DNA from: an uncultured Muribaculaceae bacterium
GTDB taxonomy: Bacteria; Bacteroidota; Bacteroidia; Bacteroidales; Muribaculaceae
DNA: 58,575 nt
Assembly: GCA_910586895.1 (NCBI GenBank)
Contig: CAJUIW010000012.1
Coordinates: 1-58,575, forward strand
Direction of reading: 5' to 3'
The translations under genes and the position numbers were made by a program. The stretch's first letter is position 1. Each line of letters begins with the position of its first letter. Positions 44,233 to 52,945 of the stretch are shown here, piece by piece. The notes below the pieces were generated by a model, which worked only from the letters and a program-made list of their open reading frames with translations, did not search any database and was not told where the DNA came from.

Positions 44233-45471
44233 ATGAATCCATTATATAATCTGGGTATCCGGCTTTATGGGGCCGGAATACGTTTGGCGGCCCGCCGTGA
44301 CGGTAAGGTCGCAAAACTTGCCGCAGGGCAGTATGAGGCATTGTCACGGCTGAAAAGCATGGTAGAGCCTGGCGCCCGGTATATCTGGATTCATGCGGCA
44401 TCGCTCGGCGAGTTTGAGCAGGGGCGTCCGCTTATCGAAAAGATCAAGCGGGAGCGTCCTGAGCTGAAAGTATTGCTGACCTTCTTCTCACCCTCGGGTT
44501 ACGAAGTGAGGAAAAACTACCCTGAGGCTGACATAGTGCTGTATCTGCCGCTTGACACTCCGGGCAATGTCCGCATGTGGCTTGAGACGGTCAAGCCTGA
44601 GGCTGTGATTTTTGTGAAATACGAGTTCTGGGGCAACTACCTTACGCAACTGAAGCGCGCCGGCATCCCGGTCTATCTCATATCGGCCATATTCCGCCCG
44701 GGACAGATATTTTTCCGTCCCTGGGGAGGGATGTTCCGCCGCATGCTACGCTGCTATACACATCTGTTTGTGCAGGACGAACGCTCGCGTCAGCTTCTGG
44801 CCGGCATAGGTGTCGATAATGTGACGGTGGCCGGCGATACACGCTTTGACCGTGTGACAGATATCATGGCCTCCACGCGCGATATCGAGGGGGCTTCGGA
44901 GTTTGTCAAAGATTCCCCGTTCACCCTTGTGGTAGGAAGCAGTTGGCCTGCCGATGAGGATATCTATATCCCCTGGCTTAAGGCACACCCTGAGGTGCGC
45001 ACTATCATAGCGCCCCATGAATTTGATGCGGAGCGCATCAATCTGCTTCGCAAGCGGCTCGGCGATGATGTCGTGCTGATGTCGGAGCTGTCCGGCAATC
45101 CGGCTCTTGCCTCAGGCAAGAAGCATCTGATAGTTGACTGTTTCGGGCTTCTGTCAAGCCTGTACCGTTATGGCGATGCTGCATATATAGGAGGTGGTTT
45201 CGGAGCCGGAATCCACAACATCAACGAAGCCGCCGTCTATGGTATTCCGGTACTGTTCGGACCGAACAATAAAAAATTCAAGGAAGCTGCCGATATGATA
45301 GCTTGCGGTGGCGGATTTTGTGTCACCGACCGTGAATCATGCGCGTCGGTGCTTGACACCCTCTATAAATCTACCGCCGACAGGGAGCGCAGCGGAAAGG
45401 CTGCAGGCAGCTATATACAGTCGCAGCTTGGTGCCACTGACCGTGTCTACTCAGCTATCTTCTCCACATAG
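44233..45471 (+). CDS. waaA: 3-deoxy-D-manno-octulosonic acid transferase
   Basis: A 412-aa GT30 glycosyltransferase. The N-terminal segment IWIHAASLGEFEQGRPLIEK holds the conserved glutamate of the Kdo acceptor site. The C-terminal lobe has VGSSWPADEDIYIP, PHEFDAERI and YIGGGFGAGIHNINEAAVYG for donor binding. It adds Kdo to the lipid A precursor at the inner membrane. Its 3' end overlaps the convergent NfeD gene by 25 bases. Confidence 0.96.
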   Translation: MNPLYNLGIRLYGAGIRLAARRDGKVAKLAAGQYEALSRLKSMVEPGARYIWIHAASLGEFEQGRPLIEKIKRERPELKVLLTFFSPSGYEVRKNYPEADIVLYLPLDTPGNVRMWLETVKPEAVIFVKYEFWGNYLTQLKRAGIPVYLISAIFRPGQIFFRPWGGMFRRMLRCYTHLFVQDERSRQLLAGIGVDNVTVAGDTRFDRVTDIMASTRDIEGASEFVKDSPFTLVVGSSWPADEDIYIPWLKAHPEVRTIIAPHEFDAERINLLRKRLGDDVVLMSELSGNPALASGKKHLIVDCFGLLSSLYRYGDAAYIGGGFGAGIHNINEAAVYGIPVLFGPNNKKFKEAADMIACGGGFCVTDRESCASVLDTLYKSTADRERSGKAAGSYIQSQLGATDRVYSAIFST

Positions 45472-46835
45472 AGCTGGGCGCCGCTGAAGCGTAGCACCTT
45501 TACCGTGGTCCCGGCTTCGATAAACCCGTGAACTGATACGGCGTCGAAATTACCGTCATCACCAATCCTTATCTTTCCCGAAGGCCGCATGTCAGTGACG
45601 GTCAGGGCTTCCATACCCACATACCGTGTCAGCCCTGTGTCAACCCCTATGTAGCCTTTGTCGGCGTCCTGACGGTGTGACAGTTCGGCTCTGTTGCGTA
45701 TGAATGCCGGACCTCTGCGCGAAGTCAGATATAGAATGGCCCCCGTTGCCAGCGCCAGTCCTCCTAAGAGCGTAAGGATTGAATAGGCTATGGCATGTGT
45801 GTCGATACCGCCGTCTACATTATCCGGCGAAATGAATGAAAAATTCTCAAACAGGCCCATGAATAGCGCTACTGCCATTGCCGCCAATCCTGAAATGCCC
45901 GTAACGCCGAATCCCGGCACTACAAATATTTCAAGCAGCAACAGTATCAGGCCTATTACGAACAGAATCACCACCCATGTGCTGATGATGCCTCCCAAGC
46001 AGAGTGGCAGGAAGTAGAGCACCGCCGCTATCAGGGCTGCCGCCGAGGGGAAGCCCATGCCGGGCGTCTGGAGCTCGAAATATATGCCGCCGGCTATTAT
46101 CATTATCAGTATCGCCTGAAATGCCGGATTGGTCAGAAATCCGAGCAGTGTCACTTCCCATGACGGCTCAAACTTTTTTATCGCGTAGTTGGTCACATTG
46201 AGTTGCGACAGTACATCCTCAACTGTCGAGGCTTTTCCGTCGGCATAACCCCAGCGAATAGCCTCGTCAGGGGTGAATGTCAGCACTTTTGTGGAGTCAA
46301 TAAGCCCTGCTACGGCCAAGCGGCTATCCACCATGGCCTCCGCTATGGCAGGATTGCGACGCCAGTTGCCTGCCGAATCGCGTCCGTGGCTTTCGGCTGT
46401 GGCCCGCATCATGGCCCGCATGTACGACTGATACTTGTCAGGCATGGCGGCTCCGTCTGCTCCGTTCACCACCGTTGCGGCGCCCATTGATGCGTCGGGG
46501 CGCATGTATACCGAGTCGCAAGCCAGCGCTATCAGCGCACCGGCCGATGCGGCGTTGTTGTCAACGAATGCCACCACCGGGCCATTGTAGTGGAGCAGCG
46601 CCGTGCGTATCGAATCGGCGTGTTCCACTGAGCCTCCATATGTGTTCAGATGCAGCAACAGGAGCGGATGGCCCATCTCTGACGCTTCATCCAGTGCTGC
46701 GCGTGTATGCCTCCATGTCACGGAGCCTATCTCGTCATTGATATCCAGTTGATACACCTGGCGGGTGACGCCTGACGCGCCTGTGAAAGTCAGTGCCGCA
46801 ATCAGCATAAGCAGCACGCGGGTCATGGTATTCAT
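45447..46835 (-). CDS. Full-length NfeD-type membrane serine protease
   Basis: A 462-aa protein. After a signal peptide (about 1-22, ending SGV) there is a ClpP-like domain with the serine in NNAASAGALIALACD (nucleophile Ser, about 97). Three to four membrane helices follow (about 230-390), and then a C-terminal OB-fold NfeD domain (ALTVDMRPSGKIRIG onward). Family members cleave membrane-associated proteins such as stomatin partners and act in envelope quality control. Its ATG overlaps the stop of the upstream flippase-like gene by four bases. Confidence 0.92.
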   Translation of the reverse strand: MNTMTRVLLMLIAALTFTGASGVTRQVYQLDINDEIGSVTWRHTRAALDEASEMGHPLLLLHLNTYGGSVEHADSIRTALLHYNGPVVAFVDNNAASAGALIALACDSVYMRPDASMGAATVVNGADGAAMPDKYQSYMRAMMRATAESHGRDSAGNWRRNPAIAEAMVDSRLAVAGLIDSTKVLTFTPDEAIRWGYADGKASTVEDVLSQLNVTNYAIKKFEPSWEVTLLGFLTNPAFQAILIMIIAGGIYFELQTPGMGFPSAAALIAAVLYFLPLCLGGIISTWVVILFVIGLILLLLEIFVVPGFGVTGISGLAAMAVALFMGLFENFSFISPDNVDGGIDTHAIAYSILTLLGGLALATGAILYLTSRRGPAFIRNRAELSHRQDADKGYIGVDTGLTRYVGMEALTVTDMRPSGKIRIGDDGNFDAVSVHGFIEAGTTVKVLRFSGAQLYVEKIAE

Positions 46836-47842
46836 TTCTTTCGGTTTTTAATCCATGCCGGTACCATTATGGCACCTATGGCAAGATAGATGTAGTATGT
46901 TATTATGCGCCAGAACACGGCTATGACGAGCGCTACTGACACGTCGCCTATCAGGTCGCCGTAGTATGTGGTGAAAAGCCATTCGCTTACGCCGCTTCCT
47001 CCCGGAGTGGGGCTGACAGTGAGCAGAGTCCACACTATGAACTGGCGTGCGAATATCACCGCCTGAGGAGCTGCGGCCACTATGCCCCAGAACAGGGCGT
47101 TGACCACAAGGTAGCGGCTCACCCATGTGGTCACTGTAGCGCCGAGCGCTTCGAGCCACCATGACAGCGGACGGCTGCGCAGGTCATGCCCGGTGTCAAC
47201 CATTGTGCGGCGCAGTTCTATAGCCTTGGGGCGCCATTTTCGGAACCACCGGAAGGAGGTGAACCACTGCAGTATCCCTCCCACGGCTCCGGGCGATATG
47301 AATATTCCGGTATAAAGCAATACGGTTATGAGGCATATCCCGCCATACACTATCCAGAATGCCGTGCGGATGCCGGCGCCTACTGTGCCGGGTGCAAATC
47401 CGAATATTTCATGGCCGGAAATGAAGAGAAACAGCAGTGGACAGGCTATTACGTAAAACAGCTCATCGAGAAACAGCGTGCTCATCATCAGCGTTGTGCC
47501 GCGCCCGTAGTCGATTCCCTCGCGCTTCATGAACACCATGCTCAGGGCGCTCCCGCCGGCAGTGGTGGGAGTCACGGCAGAAGTAAATTCGCACAGCATG
47601 GTCACCTTAAAGGCTTGCTTCCAGCTCAATTGGCGGTCAGTAAGGGCACGGAAGCGCCATGCCAGACCATATTCACGGCCTCCCATAGCTATCCACGCCA
47701 GTACTATGCCGCCGGCCGTACGCAGGCTCCAGTGGATTGAGCGCCACGCCTCTATGCTGAATTCGCGCGCGAACAGCCACACCACGACACCGAGCCCTAT
47801 TATCACGGGCACAATTATGAGTCCGGTGCGCGATTTCATCAT
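46832..47842 (-). CDS. YbhN/MprF-type flippase-like membrane protein (UPF0104)
   Basis: A 336-aa protein with about eight membrane helices. Signatures of the lysylphosphatidylglycerol-synthase transmembrane family are TPTTAGGSALSMVF and SPTPGGSGVSEWLF. No C-terminal synthase domain is present, so it is a stand-alone transporter-like domain and may flip a lipid or carry a polyprenyl compound. It overlaps NfeD by four bases (ATGA), a sign of translational coupling. Substrate unknown. Confidence 0.88.
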   Translation of the reverse strand: MMKSRTGLIIVPVIIGLGVVVWLFAREFSIEAWRSIHWSLRTAGGIVLAWIAMGGREYGLAWRFRALTDRQLSWKQAFKVTMLCEFTSAVTPTTAGGSALSMVFMKREGIDYGRGTTLMMSTLFLDELFYVIACPLLFLFISGHEIFGFAPGTVGAGIRTAFWIVYGGICLITVLLYTGIFISPGAVGGILQWFTSFRWFRKWRPKAIELRRTMVDTGHDLRSRPLSWWLEALGATVTTWVSRYLVVNALFWGIVAAAPQAVIFARQFIVWTLLTVSPTPGGSGVSEWLFTTYYGDLIGDVSVALVIAVFWRIITYYIYLAIGAIMVPAWIKNRKK

Positions 47843-47866
47843 TGATTGTCTGTTGTTTGTGGTTCT

Positions 47867-48862
47867 TTATTCCTCCGGATTCCCCGGTGCGGGGTGCTCG
47901 GGCGTGTCAGCGCTGTCCGGTTCGTGGCCGTCAGCAGGTTCCTTCAGTTCGAGCTTAGGATCCTCATCGGCCGGCACTTTCTTTTCGGTGCTGTCCGTCG
48001 AGGTTTTCTCCTGCTCGCCATTCTGGCGCTTCACTATAGCCTCGGCTTCGGCTGTGGATATTATGGTCTCCTTGATTTTGCCGAGGTTGAGCATCACTAT
48101 GTGGCAATCCTCCTGCTTGTTTACAGCATCATCCTTCGGGCCCGGATTGACTATGATGGGCATACCTTTCTGGGCATACTTCACGAGGTCAAGGATATTG
48201 GTGTTGTGCAGGCGTATGCAGCCGTGGCTCACACGCAGTCCGGGCGAATTGGGCGAGTTTGTGCCATGGATTCCCACCATCGGCGCTATCCTTATGAAAC
48301 GCGGGCCATACACACCCTTTGCCGGCGAGGTGTAGCCGTCGTCATTGGTGTATTTCCAGTCGGTGGAGTCATATATCCCCTGAGCATAGAAGAATCCCTC
48401 GGGGGTACGGTTGTCGCGGAATTTATGCTTATGGCCGTAATTGCGTGAGCAGGCCATCTTATATGCCTTTTGTTCAATGCCGTATTTGTCATACAGAATC
48501 ACGTGCATCGACCCCTTGTCGGCTATCACGAAGTAGGGATAGCTGTTGCGGAGCAGCTTCTCGGCATACGTAAGGCTCTGAGAGGCTATTCCCGGAATTA
48601 TCCCCTGCTTGTATTTGTCCCAATGGCCTGACTTTTTCATCCAGTCAATGGCATCCTGCGGAGTCTTGAGCTTGTAGTCAAGAGTGTCCGGGCGCACTGT
48701 CTTTGTCTGAGTCCCCTTTTCGACAGCGGCGTTCACAGCATCCATCAGCGTCGGAGTATTGTCCTGTGCGTTTGTTTCTGCAGCTGTTGAGCTGTTGCTT
48801 TCGGTGCCGCAGGCGTTGGATGCTAAAAGTATCAGAAATAAATAAAGTGAAGTGAATTTCAT
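47867..48862 (-). CDS. L,D-transpeptidase lipoprotein
   Basis: A 331-aa protein with a lipobox-like SNAC (Cys18). The YkuD domain has His199 (GIHG) and the active-site signature VSHGCIRLH with Cys215, the standard L,D-transpeptidase triad region. A C-terminal tail of about 60 residues is very rich in Glu, Pro, Asp and Ser and looks disordered. It should make 3-3 crosslinks in peptidoglycan or attach proteins to it. It lies upstream of the flippase-like gene, with a 24-bp gap. Confidence 0.93.
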   Translation of the reverse strand: MKFTSLYLFLILLASNACGTESNSSTAAETNAQDNTPTLMDAVNAAVEKGTQTKTVRPDTLDYKLKTPQDAIDWMKKSGHWDKYKQGIIPGIASQSLTYAEKLLRNSYPYFVIADKGSMHVILYDKYGIEQKAYKMACSRNYGHKHKFRDNRTPEGFFYAQGIYDSTDWKYTNDDGYTSPAKGVYGPRFIRIAPMVGIHGTNSPNSPGLRVSHGCIRLHNTNILDLVKYAQKGMPIIVNPGPKDDAVNKQEDCHIVMLNLGKIKETIISTAEAEAIVKRQNGEQEKTSTDSTEKKVPADEDPKLELKEPADGHEPDSADTPEHPAPGNPEE

Positions 48863-48887
48863 TATAATTCGAGTGACGAATGAAATG

Positions 48888-48895
48888 CAAATTTA
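48888..48895 (-). promoter_or_regulatory. -7 element of the L,D-transpeptidase gene
   Basis: TAAATTTG on the minus strand, 26 bp before the ATG. No -33 element at the usual distance. Confidence 0.45.
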
Positions 48896-48943
48896 CACAT
48901 TTTTTCACACAATGCTGCGTCCGAATTAAAACTTTTTAATTCT

Positions 48944-51247
48944 TCAGCGTAAAAACCGGGGAGCCTGGATGTAAAAACCGAGCGATATGCCGAAATTCCA
49001 TCGGCCGGCATCAGTGTCTGTATACCGTCCGTAGGCACTTATGTTGGCAAATGGTAGGCTAAGCACTGCGGCAAGCTCGCCGGTGAATATCGGGGTACTC
49101 AGCCACGGGCCATGCTGTGCCGAGCCGTCGGCCCCGCGTTCAATGCGGCGTATCGGGAGAAATCCGCTTACGGTGGTGCGCACCTGAAGCATGTCGTTGA
49201 GTTTCCATACCGGTATTATGCTTGCTGCGGCAAAGTTGTACGACCGCAGTTCGGGGTCAAACACCGTGTAGCTCGACACCGTGGGATAGTAGGCCGGAGC
49301 ATCGACTATCGATGCATAGTAGCCTCCGATAAACGAGCGGGTCGACATCATAAGGTCCGATTCCAGTCCTAATGCGAATTTGTGTCCTACACTCCAGAAG
49401 TTTGTCGAGCGGAATTCCGCCTGCATGAATGTGCGGCGTTTCCCTGTGCTTATGTCGCTGTCGGCCTTGCGTATCTTGTAGCGTCCCGTTACACCCTTTA
49501 CGCTCAGGTGGTATGCAGCTCCGGCTGTGGGAAATTGTGCGTTGTTGAGTGAGCTGGCGCTGAAATTGGCAAATATCTGCATCAGATTCTGAGTGTTTCG
49601 GTCGCGTCGACGTGTGCCGAGTTCGGTATCAATGTCGCTGTAGTAGCGGTCTGTGATGTGCGCGGCTCCGAATCCGGCTGATGCCTTGCTGCGGCGTCCT
49701 ATGGCTGTCGATACAGCCAGGCGTGCAAACATTTCGTTTGTCTGTACAAATGCGGGTCCGTTGTCGCTGAAAAACAGCTGCTCGCTTTCGAAGAATTTCT
49801 GTCGCGACCCTACTGCCTGCAGCTCCAGTGCCATCGGTGTCGAGGCATGTATGGCAAGCCGTCCGTCGAGTTCCCCGGCAAGATAGCTCTGACCTATCCA
49901 TGCTTTCAGCCCCATGCCGAGGGAGCGGTAGCTGAATGTGCGGTACGAGCCGGAAAAGTAGAGCATGCTCGATGTGGACGACGATATGTAGCCGCCGAAC
50001 CCTACGCTGAAACGATTTTTGACCTCTGCGGCCAGATTCAGGGTGAACAGTCCGGTAGTGTCATTGTACACCGCCGTAGGGGTGAAATTGCGCAGCATTC
50101 CCGGCGTCACGGCCCGGTAATAGGCGTCGCGCACCGTGAGTATCCCCATAGTGTCGGCGTCGTGGCGCGGGCGGAACATCGAGGCTATGTATCTGTTCTG
50201 GGCCGGGCTGGCGCCGCTTACATGCACCGAGTCGAAGTGCAGAGCCGGGGTGTGGCTCTTGAACACATCACGCCGCAGCGAACGGCTCTCTTTTGATATG
50301 CGGGCCGTGACGCGGCTCTTTATCGAGTCCATCATGTTCATGGCGTGGTCATAGCCTATCTGGTATATCTCCCGGGCCTTGTCAAATTCGAGTAGCCCGA
50401 ATTCATTGAGGTCGATCCGCAGGCCTATTCCGTCGGGGGCAGGCATGTCATGGCTGCTGTGCTGAATTATCAGGTCCTCGAGCTGGTCAATGATGTCGTT
50501 GCTGTTTGACTTTTCGTCAACCGACACATCCACGCCTATCATTATCGACGGGGCGAAATCCCTCTGCATCGTTGCCACAGGGTAGTTTTCATATATCCCG
50601 CCGTCGTAGAGCAGCTGTCCGTCCTTCTTGATGGGGTGGAACACGATGGGGAAGTTCATCGACGCGCGTATGGCGTCGCCGAGCTGTCCGGAAGAGCACA
50701 CCATTTTCTCCTTCTTGGTGACGTTTGATGTGATGCATCTGAAGGGCACAAACAGTTTGTTGAAGTCGCCGCCACACTGGGCTGTGTATGTCGAGAACAG
50801 CTCCATCACACCGAAATTCATCGGTATCGGGTTGATGATGCTTGCCGGCAGTATCGAGCTGCTGCTTTTCGAACTGCCGTCGCCTATGTTGAGGGTCATC
50901 AGTGCCGGAGTCGGCTCGTTTTCCGCGAAGTAGTAGGTCAGCTTCTTATCCACCTGTCCTGTCGACCAGTAGCTGAACTCGCGTGAGCCTATGAGCCGGA
51001 GCATCTCCTCCGGCGTATATCCGCAGGCATATAGGCCGCCTACAATGGCGCCCATCGATGTGCCGGTTATATAGTCAATCGGGATATCGTTGTCCTCAAG
51101 TGCCTTGATCACACCTATGTGGGCTATTCCTTTGGCGCCGCCTCCGCTCAGTACCAGTCCTACCGACTGCGGGGCGTCGCCGGCCGATGCCGTGAAGCTG
51201 ATGGCCGCAGCTATCAGTGCGGTGACAAATTCCCTCGTTTTCCTCAT
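48944..51247 (-). CDS. Patatin-like phospholipase with outer-membrane barrel
   Basis: A 767-aa protein. After a signal peptide (about 1-22, ending ASA) the patatin domain starts. The oxyanion motif is SGGGAKG, the serine is Ser64 in GTSMG, and the catalytic Asp is in YDGGIYENYP. A POTRA-like linker and a BamA/Omp85-type barrel of about 330 residues follow, ending with an aromatic-rich strand (LGFYIQAPRFLR). This is the type V-d PlpD-like layout. It may act as lipase or autotransporter. I use the ATG at 51247, since a longer start would precede the promoter. Confidence 0.93.
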   Translation of the reverse strand: MRKTREFVTALIAAAISFTASAGDAPQSVGLVLSGGGAKGIAHIGVIKALEDNDIPIDYITGTSMGAIVGGLYACGYTPEEMLRLIGSREFSYWSTGQVDKKLTYYFAENEPTPALMTLNIGDGSSKSSSSILPASIINPIPMNFGVMELFSTYTAQCGGDFNKLFVPFRCITSNVTKKEKMVCSSGQLGDAIRASMNFPIVFHPIKKDGQLLYDGGIYENYPVATMQRDFAPSIMIGVDVSVDEKSNSNDIIDQLEDLIIQHSSHDMPAPDGIGLRIDLNEFGLLEFDKAREIYQIGYDHAMNMMDSIKSRVTARISKESRSLRRDVFKSHTPALHFDSVHVSGASPAQNRYIASMFRPRHDADTMGILTVRDAYYRAVTPGMLRNFTPTAVYNDTTGLFTLNLAAEVKNRFSVGFGGYISSSTSSMLYFSGSYRTFSYRSLGMGLKAWIGQSYLAGELDGRLAIHASTPMALELQAVGSRQKFFESEQLFFSDNGPAFVQTNEMFARLAVSTAIGRRSKASAGFGAAHITDRYYSDIDTELGTRRRDRNTQNLMQIFANFSASSLNNAQFPTAGAAYHLSVKGVTGRYKIRKADSDISTGKRRTFMQAEFRSTNFWSVGHKFALGLESDLMMSTRSFIGGYYASIVDAPAYYPTVSSYTVFDPELRSYNFAAASIIPVWKLNDMLQVRTTVSGFLPIRRIERGADGSAQHGPWLSTPIFTGELAAVLSLPFANISAYGRYTDTDAGRWNFGISLGFYIQAPRFLR

Positions 51248-51268
51248 AATATCTTTAATAGTTGAATG

Positions 51269-51276
51269 CAAAAATA
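51269..51276 (-). promoter_or_regulatory. -7 element of the patatin gene
   Basis: TATTTTTG on the minus strand, 21 bp before the ATG. A TTG lies 18 bp upstream (51297-51295). Confidence 0.55.
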
Positions 51277-51330
51277 TAACATTTCTATTTCGTGCAATGT
51301 TTTGGAATATGATATTCAAGAAATTTTCGC

Positions 51331-51338
51331 TAATTTTG
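51331..51338 (+). promoter_or_regulatory. -7 element of the Lrp gene
   Basis: TAATTTTG, 23 bp before the ATG. The divergent promoter region with the patatin gene is about 115 bp. Confidence 0.5.
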
Positions 51339-51361
51339 TGTCGATTTAGATATTTCTACCA

Positions 51362-51832
51362 ATGTCACGATTGCAATTTGATACCCTTGACTGCAAAATC
51401 TTGCAGATGCTCACCGCCAATGCCCGTAAACCGTTTCTTGAGATAGCCCGCGAATGCAATGTCTCGGGTGCCGCTGTGCATCAGCGCATCCAGAAGCTCA
51501 CATCCTCGGGGGTGATACGCGGCTTCGAGTCGCTGGTCGATCCTTCGGCTGTGGGCTACGACACCTGCGCCTACGTAGGCGTGCTGCTCAGCACCCCCAC
51601 GGATGTGGACAAGCTCGTCGACAAGATTCGTGAAGTCCCTGAGGTAGTGGAGTGTCATTGCACCACCGGCAAGTACGATCTTATGCTCAAGATATATGCC
51701 CGCAACAACGAGCACCTGCTCGGCATCATCAGCCACAATCTGCAGCGTATAGTGCCCGGACGCACCGAGACGCTTATCTCATTCCGTGAGGAGTTCAAGC
51801 GTCAGCCGGCTATTTTGGAGGAGAACTTTTGA
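51362..51832 (+). CDS. Lrp/AsnC family transcriptional regulator
   Basis: A 156-aa protein. The N-terminal winged helix-turn-helix (about 5-60) reads LDCKILQMLTANARKPFLEI and VSGAAVHQRIQKLTSSGVI. The C-terminal RAM effector domain has VVECHCTTGKYDLMLKIYA. It should bind an amino acid and control local or global metabolism genes. It lies between the divergent patatin gene and a downstream IMPase-family gene. Confidence 0.94.
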   Translation: MSRLQFDTLDCKILQMLTANARKPFLEIARECNVSGAAVHQRIQKLTSSGVIRGFESLVDPSAVGYDTCAYVGVLLSTPTDVDKLVDKIREVPEVVECHCTTGKYDLMLKIYARNNEHLLGIISHNLQRIVPGRTETLISFREEFKRQPAILEENF

Positions 51833-51855
51833 CCGACCTGAACGGTTCTTTTAGT

Positions 51856-52653
51856 ATGGACATCAACTATATCGATTCGCTTCTGCTCGAAGCTCTCAGC
51901 TGGGCCCGCGAGGCCGGCGCCGTTCACATGCGCTATTTCCGCGAAGGACATCTCGACATCAAGTCAAAGTACGGGGAGTCGGACATTGTCACCATTGCCG
52001 ACCGCGAGTCGGAGAAGCTCCTGATCGCCAATATCCGCAGGGCGCATCCTGAGCATGCCATCCTTTCCGAGGAGTCGGGTGAGTGCGGGGCAGGGGAGTC
52101 GGCCTACCGTTGGGTCATCGACCCTCTTGACGGCACGACCAACTTCAATCAGGGGCTTCCGCAGTTTGCCGTAAGCATAGGCCTTGAATATGAAGGTCAG
52201 GTAGTGGCCGGGGTAGTATATGCTCCGTATCTCGACGAGCTGTTCCATGCGCGCATAGGCTCCGGCGCTTATCTCAATGGCAATCCCGTAGGTACCCGCC
52301 CCAATGCTATGCTGAGCCGTGCGGTCGTGGCCACCGGATTTCCGGTCGACAAGGATCTGAATCCCGACAATAATCTTGACAACCTCGCGGCTGTCCTGCC
52401 GCATGTGCGCGATGTGCGCCGTCTCGGTTCGGCTGCGCTCGACCTCTGCTACGTGGCGTCCGGATTTCTCGACGGCTACTGGGAGCTCAACCTCCATCGG
52501 TGGGATGTGGCCGCCGGGCTTCTCATAGTCAGTGAGGCAGGCGGGATGGCTACTGAATTCCGCACCGGCCGCGGTATAAGCATCTGCGCTGCATCCGCCC
52601 CCATCTATCCTCAGCTTCTCCCCCTGCTCAGCACGGCTCCACGCCGCGGCTGA
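51856..52653 (+). CDS. Inositol monophosphatase family protein
   Basis: A 265-aa protein. The metal-binding motifs are ILSEESGE (about 69-76), IDPLDGTTNFNQG (about 90-102) and the C-terminal WDVAAGLLIVSEAGG. This is the Li-sensitive phosphatase fold; substrates can be inositol-1-phosphate, PAP or fructose-1,6-bisphosphate. I prefer the ATG at 51856; a TTG at 51829 that overlaps the Lrp stop codon is an alternative. Confidence 0.94.
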   Translation: MDINYIDSLLLEALSWAREAGAVHMRYFREGHLDIKSKYGESDIVTIADRESEKLLIANIRRAHPEHAILSEESGECGAGESAYRWVIDPLDGTTNFNQGLPQFAVSIGLEYEGQVVAGVVYAPYLDELFHARIGSGAYLNGNPVGTRPNAMLSRAVVATGFPVDKDLNPDNNLDNLAAVLPHVRDVRRLGSAALDLCYVASGFLDGYWELNLHRWDVAAGLLIVSEAGGMATEFRTGRGISICAASAPIYPQLLPLLSTAPRRG

Positions 52654-52780
52654 CTCTTTTTGCTATATTTTGCCTCTATATTATTTAAGGTGTACAGGTA
52701 TTCATCGCCTCTCCCGAGGTGAAAAGTATTGACATTGCGAAATGTTAAATATTCATTATGTAAAGTGTTAAAAGTGTTAA

Positions 52781-52819
52781 TTGGGGGGGGGGTGAAAAGT
52801 TAAATTTTATCTATATTTG
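52781..52819 (+). promoter_or_regulatory. susC promoter region with a G10 tract
   Basis: The -7 element is TATATTTG (52812-52819). A run of ten G (52783-52792) follows directly after AATT, where the -33 element would be expected. The segment upstream repeats GTTAA motifs (for example 52768-52781). The predicted 5' leader is about 120 bases. Confidence 0.55.
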
Positions 52820-52842
52820 GCTTCGAAAAAGGAGAAAAATTG

Positions 52843-52863
52843 GCTATTTTTTCGTTAAATAGC
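52843..52863 (+). other. Hairpin in the susC leader
   Basis: GCTATTT and AAATAGC pair around TTTCGTT. A second GCTATTT copy occurs shortly after (near 52874), so an alternative pairing partner exists. Confidence 0.5.
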
Positions 52864-52945
52864 TGATGACATGCTATTTGTTCTTTCTCTACCTGATAAT
52901 TTAGAAGACAACTAACCCTAATTTCTAACCTGTAAATATAGTAAC

